NCBI GenBank assembly: GCA_017591395.1
Contig: WEDG01000725.1
Location: 124,001 to 188,000, forward strand
DNA: 64,000 nt
Source of the DNA: Schistocephalus solidus
Taxonomy: Eukaryota > Platyhelminthes > Cestoda > Diphyllobothriidea > Diphyllobothriidae
Reading direction: 5' to 3'
This document shows positions 13,185 to 24,440 of the stretch, in pieces (position 1 is the first letter of the stretch; each line of letters begins with the position of its first letter). The notes beneath the pieces were generated by a model, which saw only the letters and a list, made by a program, of their open reading frames with translations, was not told the origin of the DNA and did no database searches. Position numbers and translations under genes: made by a program.

Positions 13185-13880
13185 TAAAACTCACCTTTCC
13201 GATGAAGAAATACATCGAACAGAGATAAAATACATTTCAAACTATATTCAGGGAATGCATATACCCCTGACTCTTTTGTTGATGCTTGCGGTGACACCAA
13301 GTCAAAGAAAAGGAAAAAGATAATTTAAAAGTTACGACCACTCAAGCGCCAACACTAACGAGATGACAAACCCTCCCATATGTAAATAATATATCTGAGC
13401 TAGTCTAACAACATATCAAAAACACCAGATACGGATATCGCACAAACCTACAACTACTTTGCGCACCCATCTTAGACACCCTAAGGGCATGGTTGGCTAT
13501 TTCAATAGAAAATAAGTCGTCTACAAAATACCATGTAGCAATTGTGATGCAGTTTATTGTGGCCAAACCGGGAAATCTCTATCCACCCAATTGCATGAAC
13601 ATCAGTTAGCGGTGAAGAGATGTGACGTCGTGTCGTGGGTAGCCATGCACGTACTGGACACAGGACACATATTTGTATGGGAGAAGGTCCGCATTGTTGG
13701 CACCTGCCCAAAAAGGAACGGCTGCGAATTCTAAAGTGAATGCAAATAGACAAGGCATGCATTACTTAAACATATCTTTTTGGATGCCGCATACAATTTT
13801 CTCAAGGTAAGATGGAAGCGAACTCAGCCACGATCGAACAGAGCATTGAATCCAGCGAAGGCCTATTCGTTTACACTTCC
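13185..13880 (+). pseudogene. Penelope-like element fragment, GIY-YIG end
   Basis: At 13190-13250 the plus strand reads KTHLSDEE and IKYISNYIQ, matching the post-RT segment of the 58 kb PLE. At 13500-13700 it reads the nuclease: VVYKIPCSNCDAVYCGQTGK, LHEHQLAVK, then MHVLDTGHIF. Stops and frame changes occur throughout. It is a second copy of the same PLE family, placed just after the TA tract that ends the previous one. Confidence 0.8.
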
Positions 13881-14089
13881 ACTTACCACAGATTGTTGCA
13901 TAAGACATTGTTTAAAAGTTAAATAATTTGATACATCTCCCAATTGTCTAAAGATGAACTGGAAAATAGATTTCAAAATGCAAACAATAAAGTTAAATTT
14001 TTCGCAAAGTACTTCAATTTATTCTAATTAAATTACTTGCACAACAGATTTTTCAATATAAATCTACATATACATATACATATATGATA

Positions 14090-14330
14090 AGTTGGAAACG
14101 ACAAAGACAAGGGAGACCGGAATGTCAATTTCCTACTTATTAAAAGTCGTCACCCAGTAAATACTCAATCCTTGGTTGTGGATCAAACGAGATTCCAACC
14201 CGTGACCTTTGGTCATTGACTTGGCACTCTACCATTCAGACACGGGCAAGATGTTTAGTCCGTTTGCGATCGCGAATATGAATTATGACAATGAGATGTT
14301 CACCGATCTAGCTAAGGAACATATATAATG
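14090..14330 (-). mobile_element. tRNA-derived SINE, diverged
   Basis: The reverse complement shows a degraded tRNA-like head (B box region around 14195-14210, A box region around 14225-14250) followed by the family body ending in a TCGTTTCC-like tail near 14095. It is more diverged than the neighbouring copy. Confidence 0.7.
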
Positions 14331-14344
14331 CGTTATGCATTGGA

Positions 14345-14632
14345 GCTCACTTAAGAGCCCCCGCAGGCAGTCACATAGCAACTTTGAGAATATGATGAAA
14401 AGGTGGAACCGACAAAGCCAAGGGATATCAGAATGGTCATTTCTGGCCTATTAGCCATCATCAGCCAGTCATACCCAATCCCAAGTGTGGCACACTTGGG
14501 ATTCCAACCCGCGACCTTTGGTAATTGAGTCGAACGCTCTACCATTGAGAAACGGGCTCGTTGCTTTGTCGGTTGCGATCGGGAATATGATGATAGTGTG
14601 TGGCTTACCGATCTGCTTAAGTAACATTTATG

Positions 14633-14633
<1 letters not shown>
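14345..14633 (-). mobile_element. tRNA-derived SINE, near full length
   Basis: The reverse complement contains the A box region (around 14540-14552), the B box region (around 14500-14512, with one change from GGTTCGAATCC) and the body blocks GGCTGATGATGGCTAATAGG and CCATTCTGATATCCC. The outer block (TAGTGTGTGG...CTGCTTAAG, 14590-14625) matches the flank of the 57 kb copies. A TA array begins at its 14634 edge. Confidence 0.8.

Positions 14634-14671
<38 letters not shown>
14634..14671. repeat. (TA)n microsatellite
   Basis: A TA tract adjoins the SINE. Confidence 0.95.
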
Positions 14672-14674
<3 letters not shown>

Positions 14675-14689
14675 GAAATTAATTAACTA

Positions 14690-15840
14690 ATTATAATGAA
14701 CTCTTTGCTAGTATCTTTTAATGCTCTTAATTAAGTAACGTCAAACGGGACTTTAATATGTTTAACATTGAAAATTTCAAAACTTTCAGAAAAATTCAGA
14801 CTTTTTTCGACATGTCTTTACTTTGGGTTGACAACTTATTCGAAGTTGTTAAGCCTGTTCCACCTTTTCCCTGTGATTATTATACATTTTGTCTCATTCT
14901 CTGTGGGTAAATACATCCAGAATTATGGCTCCAGCGAGATTTTTTTTGTCTCCGGCAAATTCGTGTGCAGTTTACAGCGTATGCATTATTAATTGAGACA
15001 AGGACATTCACCTATTTTCTGCCAAAGGATGCTTGTGTATGCGTTTGGAGGCAAGGTTTCCAGTTTGGCCAAGGAACACTGCCTTGTCACAGACGGTTTC
15101 TTGCTTATTAAACTAGCTGACTCCTGAGTGTATTCGTTGCCACATATATATAGTGTCTCCTCAGTCGCCTTTTAATTAGGTCAGACTAATATTTTATTAG
15201 AGTATTCGTCAGCGGAAGGACCTGAGAATAGGAACCCGTTCAAAATACTGGTTTTTGCGAGCTAAATTACACGGAGATTACAGATGGCTTAAGTAAGTAT
15301 TAATGGTTGGTGTGTAGGTAAGTGTTTACGTTAAGTTACGTTTAAGGAAGTGTTCAAGGTAAGGTTTAGAGTTATTTTAGGGGTTTTCAATTAAATTAAA
15401 TGTCATGGTTAAGTTCTTGGTTGAGCGACAAAACACGGAAAAGTACCCTTTCTCTACGCAAACCTAGGCCCACCTATATTCCTGGGGTTACTACTCCTAT
15501 GTCTTTCCTTGCTATGTTTCATGGTTTTGCACTGTATTGGAACAAGTTAATTAGTTTACTCTTTCTTTAGATCCTGTTTGTTCTACGCATCGTCGCACAC
15601 AATTTCTCGAGCGTACTTCTGGTAAAATTAATTCTACTGTGAGTATAATAATTTTTAACTCGGTATTCACTGCTATCGATAAGGTGCACACGTTTTCTCG
15701 AGTCCAATCTCGCATGGTGGACGTTTTTATACTTTACTTGAGTCCAAGAACACCAAGATTATGTTTTTAGATTATTCAAGAATCAATCGCATATCGATTT
15801 AAATACCGTGTAAGACAATGTCAGGGAGGAATGGTAGTGT
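14690..15840. other. No gene recognised
   Basis: AT-rich sequence without supported exons or repeat matches. Confidence 0.4.
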
Positions 15841-15844
15841 TAGA

Positions 15845-15920
15845 GCCAATCAGAACAGTATTATGCACATGGTGGCCAATCAGAACAGTACTATGCACGC
15901 GGTGGCTGATTATTGGCACA
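15845..15920 (+). promoter_or_regulatory. Tandem CCAAT-box repeat
   Basis: A 30-base unit beginning GCCAATCAGAACAGTA occurs twice head to tail (15845-15874 and 15875-15904). Each carries a good CCAAT-box match (RRCCAATCAGA, the site bound by NF-Y). A reversed ATTGG follows at 15912-15916. No adjoining first exon was identified, so promoter function is only a suggestion. Confidence 0.3.
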
Positions 15921-16639
15921 AACGCAAAGCAGATATCGAATTTTCGGCACGTTGAGAATTTAACCACGTTGTGTACATTTACTCCGCGTCCAAAGGCAAC
16001 ACTCGGAAGCAGCGAGGGATGAATTTGCCTTCATTTCTGAAATCGAAATTCCGTACATAAGCGTTTTTTTAGATTTTACGCACCGGAAGGAAGATGTGAG
16101 GGTCTCTGTCCATCAGTGGGTTCCCAGAGTGCTTAATATGCTTTATTATTTACGCCAGTCCTCATGACTGGGTTGTTTTAATTGCTTGAGTGGTAACCTT
16201 TGAAAATGGTTTGCATTCTTTGGCGCAAACCTCCTGCATAAGGACGTGTCAGCCCAGAAAACTAGTCCAAGTTCACATATAACTTGCTAATGATAGTGAA
16301 CACAATGGAATGCATATAATTACGACATTTGTAGAATTTTCTTGACATCTGTTGTGCCTTAAAGCACAGATACTTGTTAAGACGATATTTCTCCATTCGA
16401 TTTCCGATAATTTAACTCCGGATATATGTGAAATAAGTACTTCAAGTCTGGCCCTAGCATTCATGCCCTTGACACCTAACTTAAAGACCTGCATTTAATG
16501 TTTCGAAATAAGAAGTCAAATATAGAGAGAGAATACCATGATTATTCCTGGTTTGTTACCCGTTGTCAACTTGTATTTACCAAACTCATATAAAGTCAAT
16601 GGCGAGGTCATTTTCAGCTTCAGTTAGTAATCCCGATCG

Positions 16640-16880
16640 AAAGCATCGGCAAAACGAGCCTATGTTTACCTGATCGGGCTTTGGATTTAATGACGTTGGA
16701 GTACCACAGAACATGGGTTTAAACCTCATGTCTGGCAAATCTGAGTTAAGGTTCAAATAGCTTATGATGGCTGATAAGCCCGAGATGACCATCCGATCTC
16801 CCAAATTTTTTGTAAGGATCCATTCTCCTGCATATACGTCTAGTCATTGTGCCACCTGCGAATGTTTCTAAGTGAACTTC
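16640..16880 (+). mobile_element. SINE fragment, rearranged
   Basis: The block at 16755-16800 (ATGATGGCTGATAAGCCCGAGATGACC) matches the SINE body, and a CGGGCTTTGGA head-like piece lies near 16675. No intact A or B box is visible. Confidence 0.45.
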
Positions 16881-16959
16881 AAGGCACAACGAGCCGGTTG
16901 GTGTCCGGAATTGATCATGGAGCACGGTTTCAGTAAAAATGAGGATTAGTGACATGAGA

Positions 16960-18260
16960 GGAAGCCGAGCATGTTTCGACAGTTTTATTACTCTTGAGCA
17001 ATTTTGTGTGCATTTGTCCTTATTTCTTCATTATAGTGTGACCTAAAAAAGCAAAAAAAGCGTCTGGCGACTTGTTAAACTATAAAATTTTATACTTTGA
17101 TGCTTTATAAACGGCTTTATTACCCTCAGGCATAATAAGGCACGCGTAACAGAATAAAGTATCAACATTGTTTCTTCTGCTCGTCTTTCTGAATCTGTAA
17201 CTCCTATGTTTCGCATACAAAAATCTCCCCGTTAGAGAATTTCAAAGTACCCACCAATCCGTCTTAGTTAGAATCATTGCGAAACCAATGACTTATTGTG
17301 TGTTTCAATTAAACGAGGATTGTCACTTTCAAAACACAATGGTAGGGTAAAATTATTAATCAAACATTAATGGTCTGCGTTTATTCCCTTCGAGAGTCCA
17401 GTTATTTCGTCGTATTTATTTATTGGCCGAACAGTTTTTTTTCATTTGGTTCTCATATCCTTTTTGCGAATGGAAGTGATGAAAACTCAGTGCGTTGTTC
17501 TTTCATCGGTCCCAAGAAATAATAATGCGGCCCCAAGTGGTCCATCTGTTGTTTAATTTGAGCATCTGAGAATAAATTGACAATTGTGGCACCATCTGTT
17601 ACCATTCAGTCCGGTAGTCATTAAACAGTGCGAACAACCCGCTTGAATAAAGTGAGATGTGTTTGGAAACCACCCATGTGTGCGGACATCAAAGTGGTAG
17701 CCACCTCGGCATCAAGACCTTTGAGCAAATTTCGGTAATAAGAACCGCCTTGCATACGAGTTTGCGCTAACAACATATTTTTTTCGGGCATATATCTTGC
17801 CGACAAAATGAACTTTATTTTATATCGCACAACTCTTAGGATAATTAATAATTATTTCAGCTGTAGAAACCTAGCTTGCGACTGGGTGTCTGGCGTTCAA
17901 GAGAAAAATAGGAAAAAAAGTATTTTGTTTACGCTACGAAACGCGCATTGCTTGCAGAACCTTTACTACATAAAAATAACTCAAAAATCTGCATTTACAC
18001 AGAGTTCCTTTCAATTAGATTTGTCTTAATATGCTTAAAATCATTCACGATTGAAAAAGTTAGTATCTCTAAACTACTGTTTGACAAAACCCAAGTTTGA
18101 CCGAGTCTTTAGGCAACTATAAATGAGTATTGCTCCTTAAATGAAATTCAATCCTGAGCTTCTACCTCGGTCAAGCCAAATACTAACACTCATTGAATAC
18201 TAGACTGCATCTGTGAGTACAAACCAGCTTCGTAATCAACATCGACGAGTTTATCAGTAT
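16960..18260. other. No gene recognised
   Basis: No supported exon or repeat. A minus-strand open frame at 17621-17830 has coding-like codons but no clear splice structure. Confidence 0.4.
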
Positions 18261-18905
18261 CAGGCTATGACAGCAATGACAGGGCGCAGGGGGCTGGCGC
18301 GGCCGGAGCAAATCACAATCGTGCCACCACCGAGTAGGAGGCCGCATTCAGAAGGAGCCATTACAGCCTGACTCTCCTTTAGCCAGTCAGCCACTCCGCA
18401 CAAAACGACAGTTTGATTACAACGAAGTCCACCGTATACTCCACAAAAGGGTAGTGCAGGGACGGTGACTTGCTCGTGATTTAGTTAAAAGTGATATTAG
18501 ACTTGCGCTGCATCTACCACACTCTCTCCTCCTCCACCACCTGCGCACGGTGTCATGACAGAGTCAAGAAGACCGGATATGAGAGAGAGCGCAGGTGGCT
18601 GGCGCGGCCGGAGCCGCCCCTAGGCGTACCACCACACCTGGCTCGGATCCCACGGAGTGGAAGTACCATAGAACACATTAGGAAGGAGCCATTGCAGTCT
18701 GACTCTCAGTCCACCAGTCAGCCACTACACACAAAACACACACTGGATGGACCAGGGGGGTCCGAGTGTTCCCGTCAGTTGGCAACCTTCCAAGCCACGG
18801 CTTTTAGCACACCTTGATGGTTTCAAGGGCATCAGATTATTAAAGTGCGCTGAGCCGTCAACCTCACTCTCTTTTCCCATTCCCAGATCTGAGACACCGT
18901 TCGTC
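18260..18905 (+). repeat. GC-rich interspersed repeat copy
   Basis: The run from GCGCAGGGGGCTGGCGCGGC to about 18905 matches 32540-33000 and 63130-63860. Shared landmarks are the GTGCAGGGACGGTGACTTG block, the CTCTCTCCTCCTCC pyrimidine run, AGAGTCAAGAAGACCGGA, GCGCGGCCGGAGCCGCCCCT, and the CCGTCAGTTGGCAACCTTCC block near 18773. No protein domain was recognised. The nature of the family is unknown. Confidence 0.75.
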
Positions 18906-19683
18906 AGGCTACACACACGTTTTATGTATCCATGTAAAATAGTTCATAAATTACAGTTTTTCGGAACTACTATTCCCTTCCTACAGACAGTGGGTTGCAA
19001 AATGACACATTATTCTAATAAGGAAAACGAAAACCCAAAACATGAATGAAGCATGAGCATTTGAAGCGTGAACTAGCCAAAGGATGATAGACACCGGCCG
19101 TTCATCTTCTCTGCGAAATAGAAGACTGGACGGGCAAAATCACCTTCATTCGTTTGTATTCTTTAATGAATGCCTATTTGAGGACTTACCAGAGTATTTC
19201 TGCCACTTGGTATCAATTCATATGTACTTACCAACAAGCTAATTCCTGTTGACCCAAGTATTTACAAAGCCCAGACCTACAAAATGCGAGAACAGTAAGT
19301 TGGATATGATTTGGTTTCCCTTTGTGACATTGCATCTCCAACTACAAACCCCTGCACTGCTCGAACAAACTTTAATCCGATAGAACATCACATAAAGCAT
19401 TAACCCTTAGTTCTAAATTCTGCTTGCCTTGTCAAAAGGTTAATTAGAGAGAGTGAGAAACCCAGCTTGAGAATCTCTGGAACTAAACCTATGACCTAGA
19501 ACACGTCTCCACATATACTGTTAAAATTTTAAATAAGCACTGCTGAATTTTAGTAGGCAGTACGGGAGGAAGGGATCACACATTCAGGAAGGACTAAAAA
19601 CACTCTTAGGAAACGTTAAAATAGTTTTAAAAGCACAAAGGTGTCTTAGTAACTAGCCAAGATGCAGTCAAGACAGAATAAAG

Positions 19684-19910
19684 TCAGGGAAGTACACCAA
19701 GAAAGGTATCGCACGAGGGCTCAGCTTGACTAAAGACCACGCAGGCGTCCGTGATCTCGAACGCCTCCGACCAGTAGGAAAGCGCATCGCTTGATGTTCT
19801 ACAAGAACGGCCTGCCAGTTCATTACATTTTGGGCATGCAAAGACCATCCTTATCATGCGATTTCGACGTGGTTTGTAGAGAATCTCAAGCCCAGGTTTA
19901 AAATGCAACA
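19684..19910 (-). CDS. Coding-like segment, unidentified (possible exon)
   Basis: The minus-strand frame ending at a TGA at 19684-19686 reads cysteine-containing sequence (FACPKCNELAGRSC, then SDALSYWSEAFEITDACVVF). Many of its codons end in G or C, unlike the AT-rich surroundings. No homolog was recognised, and neither a convincing acceptor nor a start was found. It could be a terminal exon, an old gene fragment or part of an unrecognised transposon. A SINE tail begins next to it at about 19912. Confidence 0.3.
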
Positions 19911-19911
19911 A

Positions 19912-20089
19912 AGACAAGGGACGACTTTGTATTTTTCCGGCATGATTACTTCGCTCCTTCTACTTCTAGCCGCTATTCGGTTTGTGGCAGGGCTCCAGAA
20001 TGAACCCCGCGGCAGAACGGGACTAGTGAATTCTGCTGACGATCGGTTGGCATTCCTCAACGAATGTCCATATTTTCTATCTTAACTGA
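19912..20089 (+). mobile_element. SINE 3' portion, left copy of a direct repeat
   Basis: It matches the distal SINE segment seen at 45540-45650 (CTGGCAGGGCTCGAGAGTGAGCC there, GGCAGGGCTCCAGAATGAACC here). Bases 19951-20089 are identical to 21059-21197. Confidence 0.7.
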
Positions 20090-21014
20090 AGAGAACGCGG
20101 TTTTATCTCTGAAGCTGATGAATATAAATCAAAGTTTATACATCAAATTTTTTGATGAAGTATACAAAGGTTAATTCATACTGATTTAATCCAAGTAAGA
20201 CAGTTTTTTCTTATGAAATGAAAAGCTGAATCAAATCTGTCAGTTAACCCTTAGTTCGCGCAATAATTTTGTTGGTATCGCTACACCTGTAAGAGTGAAG
20301 ATATGGAGGTAGTTTGGAGCAGACAGACTCGATGGTTTTTTAGAAAACCCTGCTGTCCATACGTTTCGGGTTCTACCTATACAAAATCATCAGGAGGTCA
20401 TGGGTATAAAGAAAATGGAGCTTTTCGAAATGCGGTCGATTCGTCACCAAACAGTTTTTGATGTTATCAGGTGCCTTTTCCTGCTTGAACACATTCGGAG
20501 GCAAGTCGTTATTTGTTCTGCGTTTATTAACTGTTGCTTCAGCAATTTGTCATGGAAACGCTATCTAAGGAAACAGTGTTCAGCCACTCGTTCGGGTGTG
20601 CTTATTCAGTTGGCCCAGACACAGTCGGTGTACAGGACACAGTGGTTGGAGTTCATTGCGTTTTTTGATGGAACGGGGAGTGGATAATCTGGAATTAATT
20701 CAGTCGCATCTAATGTGGTCGGCAGAACTCGGTATACTTTCAGCTTAGTTAAGCTTTAGGTTGTGGTCAGGTTCATCTAGTGTGTCGCGACCTGCTGACC
20801 TTTTGGTGGTTGTTCGTGCATGCATGCACGCACTAACCTATCTTTGTATCCTACTGCTGAAAGTGTTTTGATCACAATAAGTAATGCGATTGGAAATAAA
20901 TTGCATTCATATACTCCCTTGAAATATGAGTCAGCCAAATGTTTAAGCTGTAAAGTCTGTTTTGTATTTATCCCACTTCATACCGTTACGAAATGACCTT
21001 ATCACCGCTATGTG
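20088..21014. mobile_element. 0.93-kb interspersed element, copy 1
   Basis: This 927-bp unit is nearly identical (roughly 95% or better by eye) to 28960-29883, from GAAGAGAACGCGG to ACCGCTATGTG. No terminal inverted repeats and no convincing protein are visible. On the minus strand, CUGAUGA (20390-20396) and CCCGAAACGTATGG (about 20355) resemble a PLE-type hammerhead core, so it may be a non-autonomous PLE relative. The copy is bracketed by identical 139-bp SINE segments. Confidence 0.75.
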
Positions 21015-21020
21015 CCACAA

Positions 21021-21197
21021 ATAAAAGGGACGACCTTGTATTTTTCGGTATTATTAATTCGCTCCTTCTACTTCTAGCCGCTATTCGGTTTGTGGCAGGG
21101 CTCCAGAATGAACCCCGCGGCAGAACGGGACTAGTGAATTCTGCTGACGATCGGTTGGCATTCCTCAACGAATGTCCATATTTTCTATCTTAACTGA
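21021..21197 (+). mobile_element. SINE 3' portion, right copy of a direct repeat
   Basis: Bases 21059-21197 are identical to 19951-20089; the upstream 38 bases are similar but diverged. Confidence 0.7.
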
Positions 21198-21370
21198 CAA
21201 GACAAGGAGCCCGTGTTTCAACTGTTCGGGCTTTGGACTTCTGATCGACATTTCGCACGTTCAAGCCTCGAGTGAGGCTCCACCTGCGGTTGGTATGACT
21301 GGCTAAAGACGGCTAATGAGCCCGAAATGGCCATTCCAGTCTCGATTGTCTTTGTCAGCATTGTTAATTT
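21198..21370 (+). mobile_element. tRNA-derived SINE, diverged head
   Basis: It begins GAGCCCGTG, has a GGACTTCTGATC anticodon-loop-like segment, then the body (GGTATGACTGGCTAAAGACG and GGCCATTCCAGTCTC). The A and B boxes are degraded. Confidence 0.75.
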
Positions 21371-21949
21371 GCCTCATCCACTAACCACTAAGCGGATGCT
21401 TGTGCACCTCTAGAATAAACAACAATGTAGAACAGCACAGGTAAGTTCCGTTAACTATCAGAGCATTCATCAACAAAAATCTGAAGCCCGTACAGCATCA
21501 GCTGGTAGCATGTTGCTATCGACTTCATCAAAGTAATCAACTTAACCGGCAGCATGATGCTCTTTTAAGACGTTTCATCGTTTTTTATAAAGTCTTGGTC
21601 ACGGAGACAGTTGATTATATTTGCTAAGGCCCATTGACCAATCTGCAGGAAACAGAAATACCGAAGCAGGTACTAAAAGACGTTCACCGGATCTGGTATA
21701 GTTGCGACCAAAGCAAATAAGTCGGAGAAAAAAAAGATTGCTCTGAACGCAAATAACGGTGCACGCAGCAGCTTCGTAGAGGAGAAAAAACGGTAGCTGT
21801 CAAGTTACAGCTCACTCGACGGGACTCGGCCATATCTTCAAGTTTTATGAGGTTGATATCCTCGCAAGAGGTAATGCACGCATGAGCCGCAAGCTGCTCG
21901 TGTCACGGTTCTCAGGCCGGCAGGCCAACGAGAAGCACACTGACATTTT

Positions 21950-22270
21950 GTTGTCTGCTGGGACTTTGTCTAAGCAGGGGAATCAGTCAACACCTCCATC
22001 GACAGTGAGCCAAAAGGCCGACATCCAATGCGGGTGATAAACTCACGAGAGTTAACGACCCCGACGTGGACAGCTCAGCCATCAGTGTATCAATTACGAC
22101 CTCCCGCGGTGATCACGAGAGCTGCTAATTGTAGAATGCATGTGATCACGTGGCTACTGCTTACTGTGTACCTATCACCCTTACCTGACACTGTCTCTGA
22201 TGCTAGGTTCGCATGAGAATCCGAAACGTTAAGCCAACGCACTTCTTGTCAAAGCGATCGCAATATCTTC
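21950..22270 (+). mobile_element. PLE-associated 5' module with decayed hammerhead core
   Basis: Homologous to 36830-37135: shared blocks are ACAGTGAGCCAAAA, GTGATCACGAGAGCTGCT and ATGTGATCNCGTGGCTACT. It holds CTGATGC (22197-22203) and CCGAAACGTT (22221-22230), a hammerhead-like core with the last A of the first box changed to C. It lies upstream of, and in the same orientation as, the decayed reverse transcriptase at 22.45 kb. Confidence 0.55.
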
Positions 22271-22408
22271 TCCCAAAGGATTTATTATTCTGATGCACAC
22301 TTAATGTGGAGTTCTTGTTTGTCAACCAACTGTACCGGAAAATAGATAGAGTTGCTGTTGTCTCGCCACTTGGACTTCTCTGAGCCGATGCTGTCACGAG
22401 AAAACCGA

Positions 22409-22446
22409 AAAATGTTAAAATGTTAACATGTTAAAATGTTAAAATT
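22409..22446. repeat. Short tandem repeat, 8-10 base TGTTAAAA-type unit
   Basis: TGTTAAAA-like units recur about four times just before the PLE reverse transcriptase remnant. Confidence 0.7.
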
Positions 22447-23620
22447 GCAGATCAATAAGCAACGAAACTACCGACCCTACATTGACGACATCTTTGCAAT
22501 CACCACAACAGTAATCAATGTTAGACGCACTCCTTAAATTCTTTAAATCAAGCAGATCCATCGATAAAGTTTACGTTGGAAGTGAAAACCCCATTTTCGT
22601 TTACGTTCCTAGACGTCCTTCTGAGCAGGATACTTAACTGCAGCGTCTGAGGGAACAGTTCTTGAATGAAAACTGTGTCTGGAAAATATACGAACTTTGG
22701 CAGTTTCGTACGCCTACAACAGAAAGACAATATAAGCCGTTTTTGTCACGAAATACAAGAGCAGTTTGACGGTCAGACAGTATCAAGGGGAAGCTAAGAA
22801 AGATTCACTACGTGCTTCGGGAGGGCGGATGTTCTAATATATTTATTACAAGAATTTTGTTGTGTGACCAGTTAAAATAACCGCACCTACTGTGGAAAAG
22901 AAAATTATATTCCTCAAAGTACACCTTCAAGACGATGCGGTTAGCGAACTCCTGTGAAGAAACGTTGCCCAAGTTGTTCCAAACAACGTTTCCAGCAGCG
23001 AGAGCTCAGATATTATTCTCCACCAAGTCGGTTTTGTACGGAGCAGGTAAGGATAGCTTGCTATTTCAAAACACCTCCATGTGTTTGTGTTCATTTACTT
23101 GCTCCAGTAGATCAGGGTATATTGTTCGCACTAGTCGGCACCTTTCCAAAAGAATGAGAGCACACATTACGGCAGGGCTGTGAAAAGGCGAAGTTAAGAG
23201 AATAACCAGTGCTATTGTCGCACACATGGTTGTGTCCGGGCGTCGTGTGGACTTCATCGAAGCTTTTTCTGTAATATGCACGATCTAACCAATCCATTAC
23301 AAGACATTAATCGACGGTCTGCTAGCAACAGCAGAAACGACTGCCATCAGGTTGCGCAAAAAGGAAGCTCCCTCACGGTCCGCCAATGGTGGCTGTATGT
23401 ACTCCTTCCGCTTCATCTAACCACCTCTGCCACTTCATCCACCATCTCTGTATACCACGTTTTACACACGATCCATTGTATGAAATGGCGAACATTATTA
23501 AACCTGTTTATAAACTTGTACCCTGCTCCAATTCAACTGTACCGGCCGGAAAAGAATTTTATTGAAAGCACACGTATGCTAGCTAGCTGGTCGTCAGAAT
23601 CCTTTTAGAGGAGGAAAGTT
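22447..23620 (+). pseudogene. Penelope-like element, second lineage, decayed
   Basis: At 22455-22510 the plus strand reads a polymerase active-site block, YIDDIFAITT, followed in shifting frames by LKFFKS, IKFTLEV and FTFLDVLLSR (22540-22630), which match the PLE reverse transcriptase tail. At 23080-23180 a GIY-YIG remnant reads MCLCSFTCSSRSGYIVRTSR then HLSKRMRAHI. The downstream part (23200-23600) matches 28150-28710. The copy contains many stops and shifts. Its protein differs from the 57.5 kb family, so at least two PLE lineages are present. Confidence 0.75.
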
Positions 23621-24235
23621 TCACCACACCATTTAATGTGTCAATGATGTTCTTTCAAAAATAAATGCGATATACAAAAGTAGCCATTAATTTCGCATAA
23701 AATAGTTGGAAGCAGATTGAACCAAAATGAGTCCAACGGTGGACTCCAGTCGGGAAAGATAATGACCCGTAGAGGTAAAAGGGTCTGTCTTTAGGCGACT
23801 GAATGCGTCTGAGAGGCGAAGAACAGTTTGTTGGCGGCCAGTCGGCATTGCGTGTCTTTCAGTCGGTGAATCGGACAGGACGTGTCGCGTCTCATCTAGG
23901 AGATGTGAACGAAATTGAAACTGACAGCTTCTTTGTGATTAAAAGAAAAAAAGTAATAAAAATGAACGTGGATGGTTCAGAGGTCCTTATTCGCCCCGGG
24001 GCTGCCTACTGCTCAGTATGTTTAATAAATCCCTAACTGCATTATCCAGGTACCTTACGGAGAGAAAATAACTCAAGGACATCAATTTGAACGCATTCAT
24101 CAATTGACAAGAGTAATACTGAACGAACTCTAAGTCAAAAAACCCATCCAGAGTATTAAAATTCCTAGTTCATTGAAGGAAAAATGTTTTGGTTGATAAA
24201 CACCCATTGGTGCTCACTCTCCAGCCCCACCAGCA
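23621..24235. other. No gene recognised
   Basis: No supported exon, RNA or repeat match. Confidence 0.4.
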
Positions 24236-24239
24236 GCCA

Positions 24240-24440
24240 CACAAATGAGGGAAAAATTAAATGGCCATTTCTGGCTCAGTAGTCATCATCAGCCAGGCAT
24301 CTGAAACCCCAGTTGGTGCCACACCCGAGGCTCAAACCCGCGAGCAGTTGAGCAGAAGTCTAACGCTCTAAAATTTCAGCCGGTTTAGATTGCACATGTT
24401 AAGCTTGTTTGCTGAACGCTCACCGATCCGTTAATGGATT
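24240..24440 (-). mobile_element. tRNA-derived SINE
   Basis: Reverse complement shows a head with AGACTTCTGCTC anticodon-loop-like sequence, a B box variant around 24330-24342 (GGTTTGAGCCT-like) and the body block ending GGCCATTTAAT. Confidence 0.75.

Noticed and set aside
17621..17830. Minus-strand frame with coding-like codons (QGGSYYRNLLKGLDAEV)
   Set aside because: No convincing splice borders and no recognised family; too short to call.
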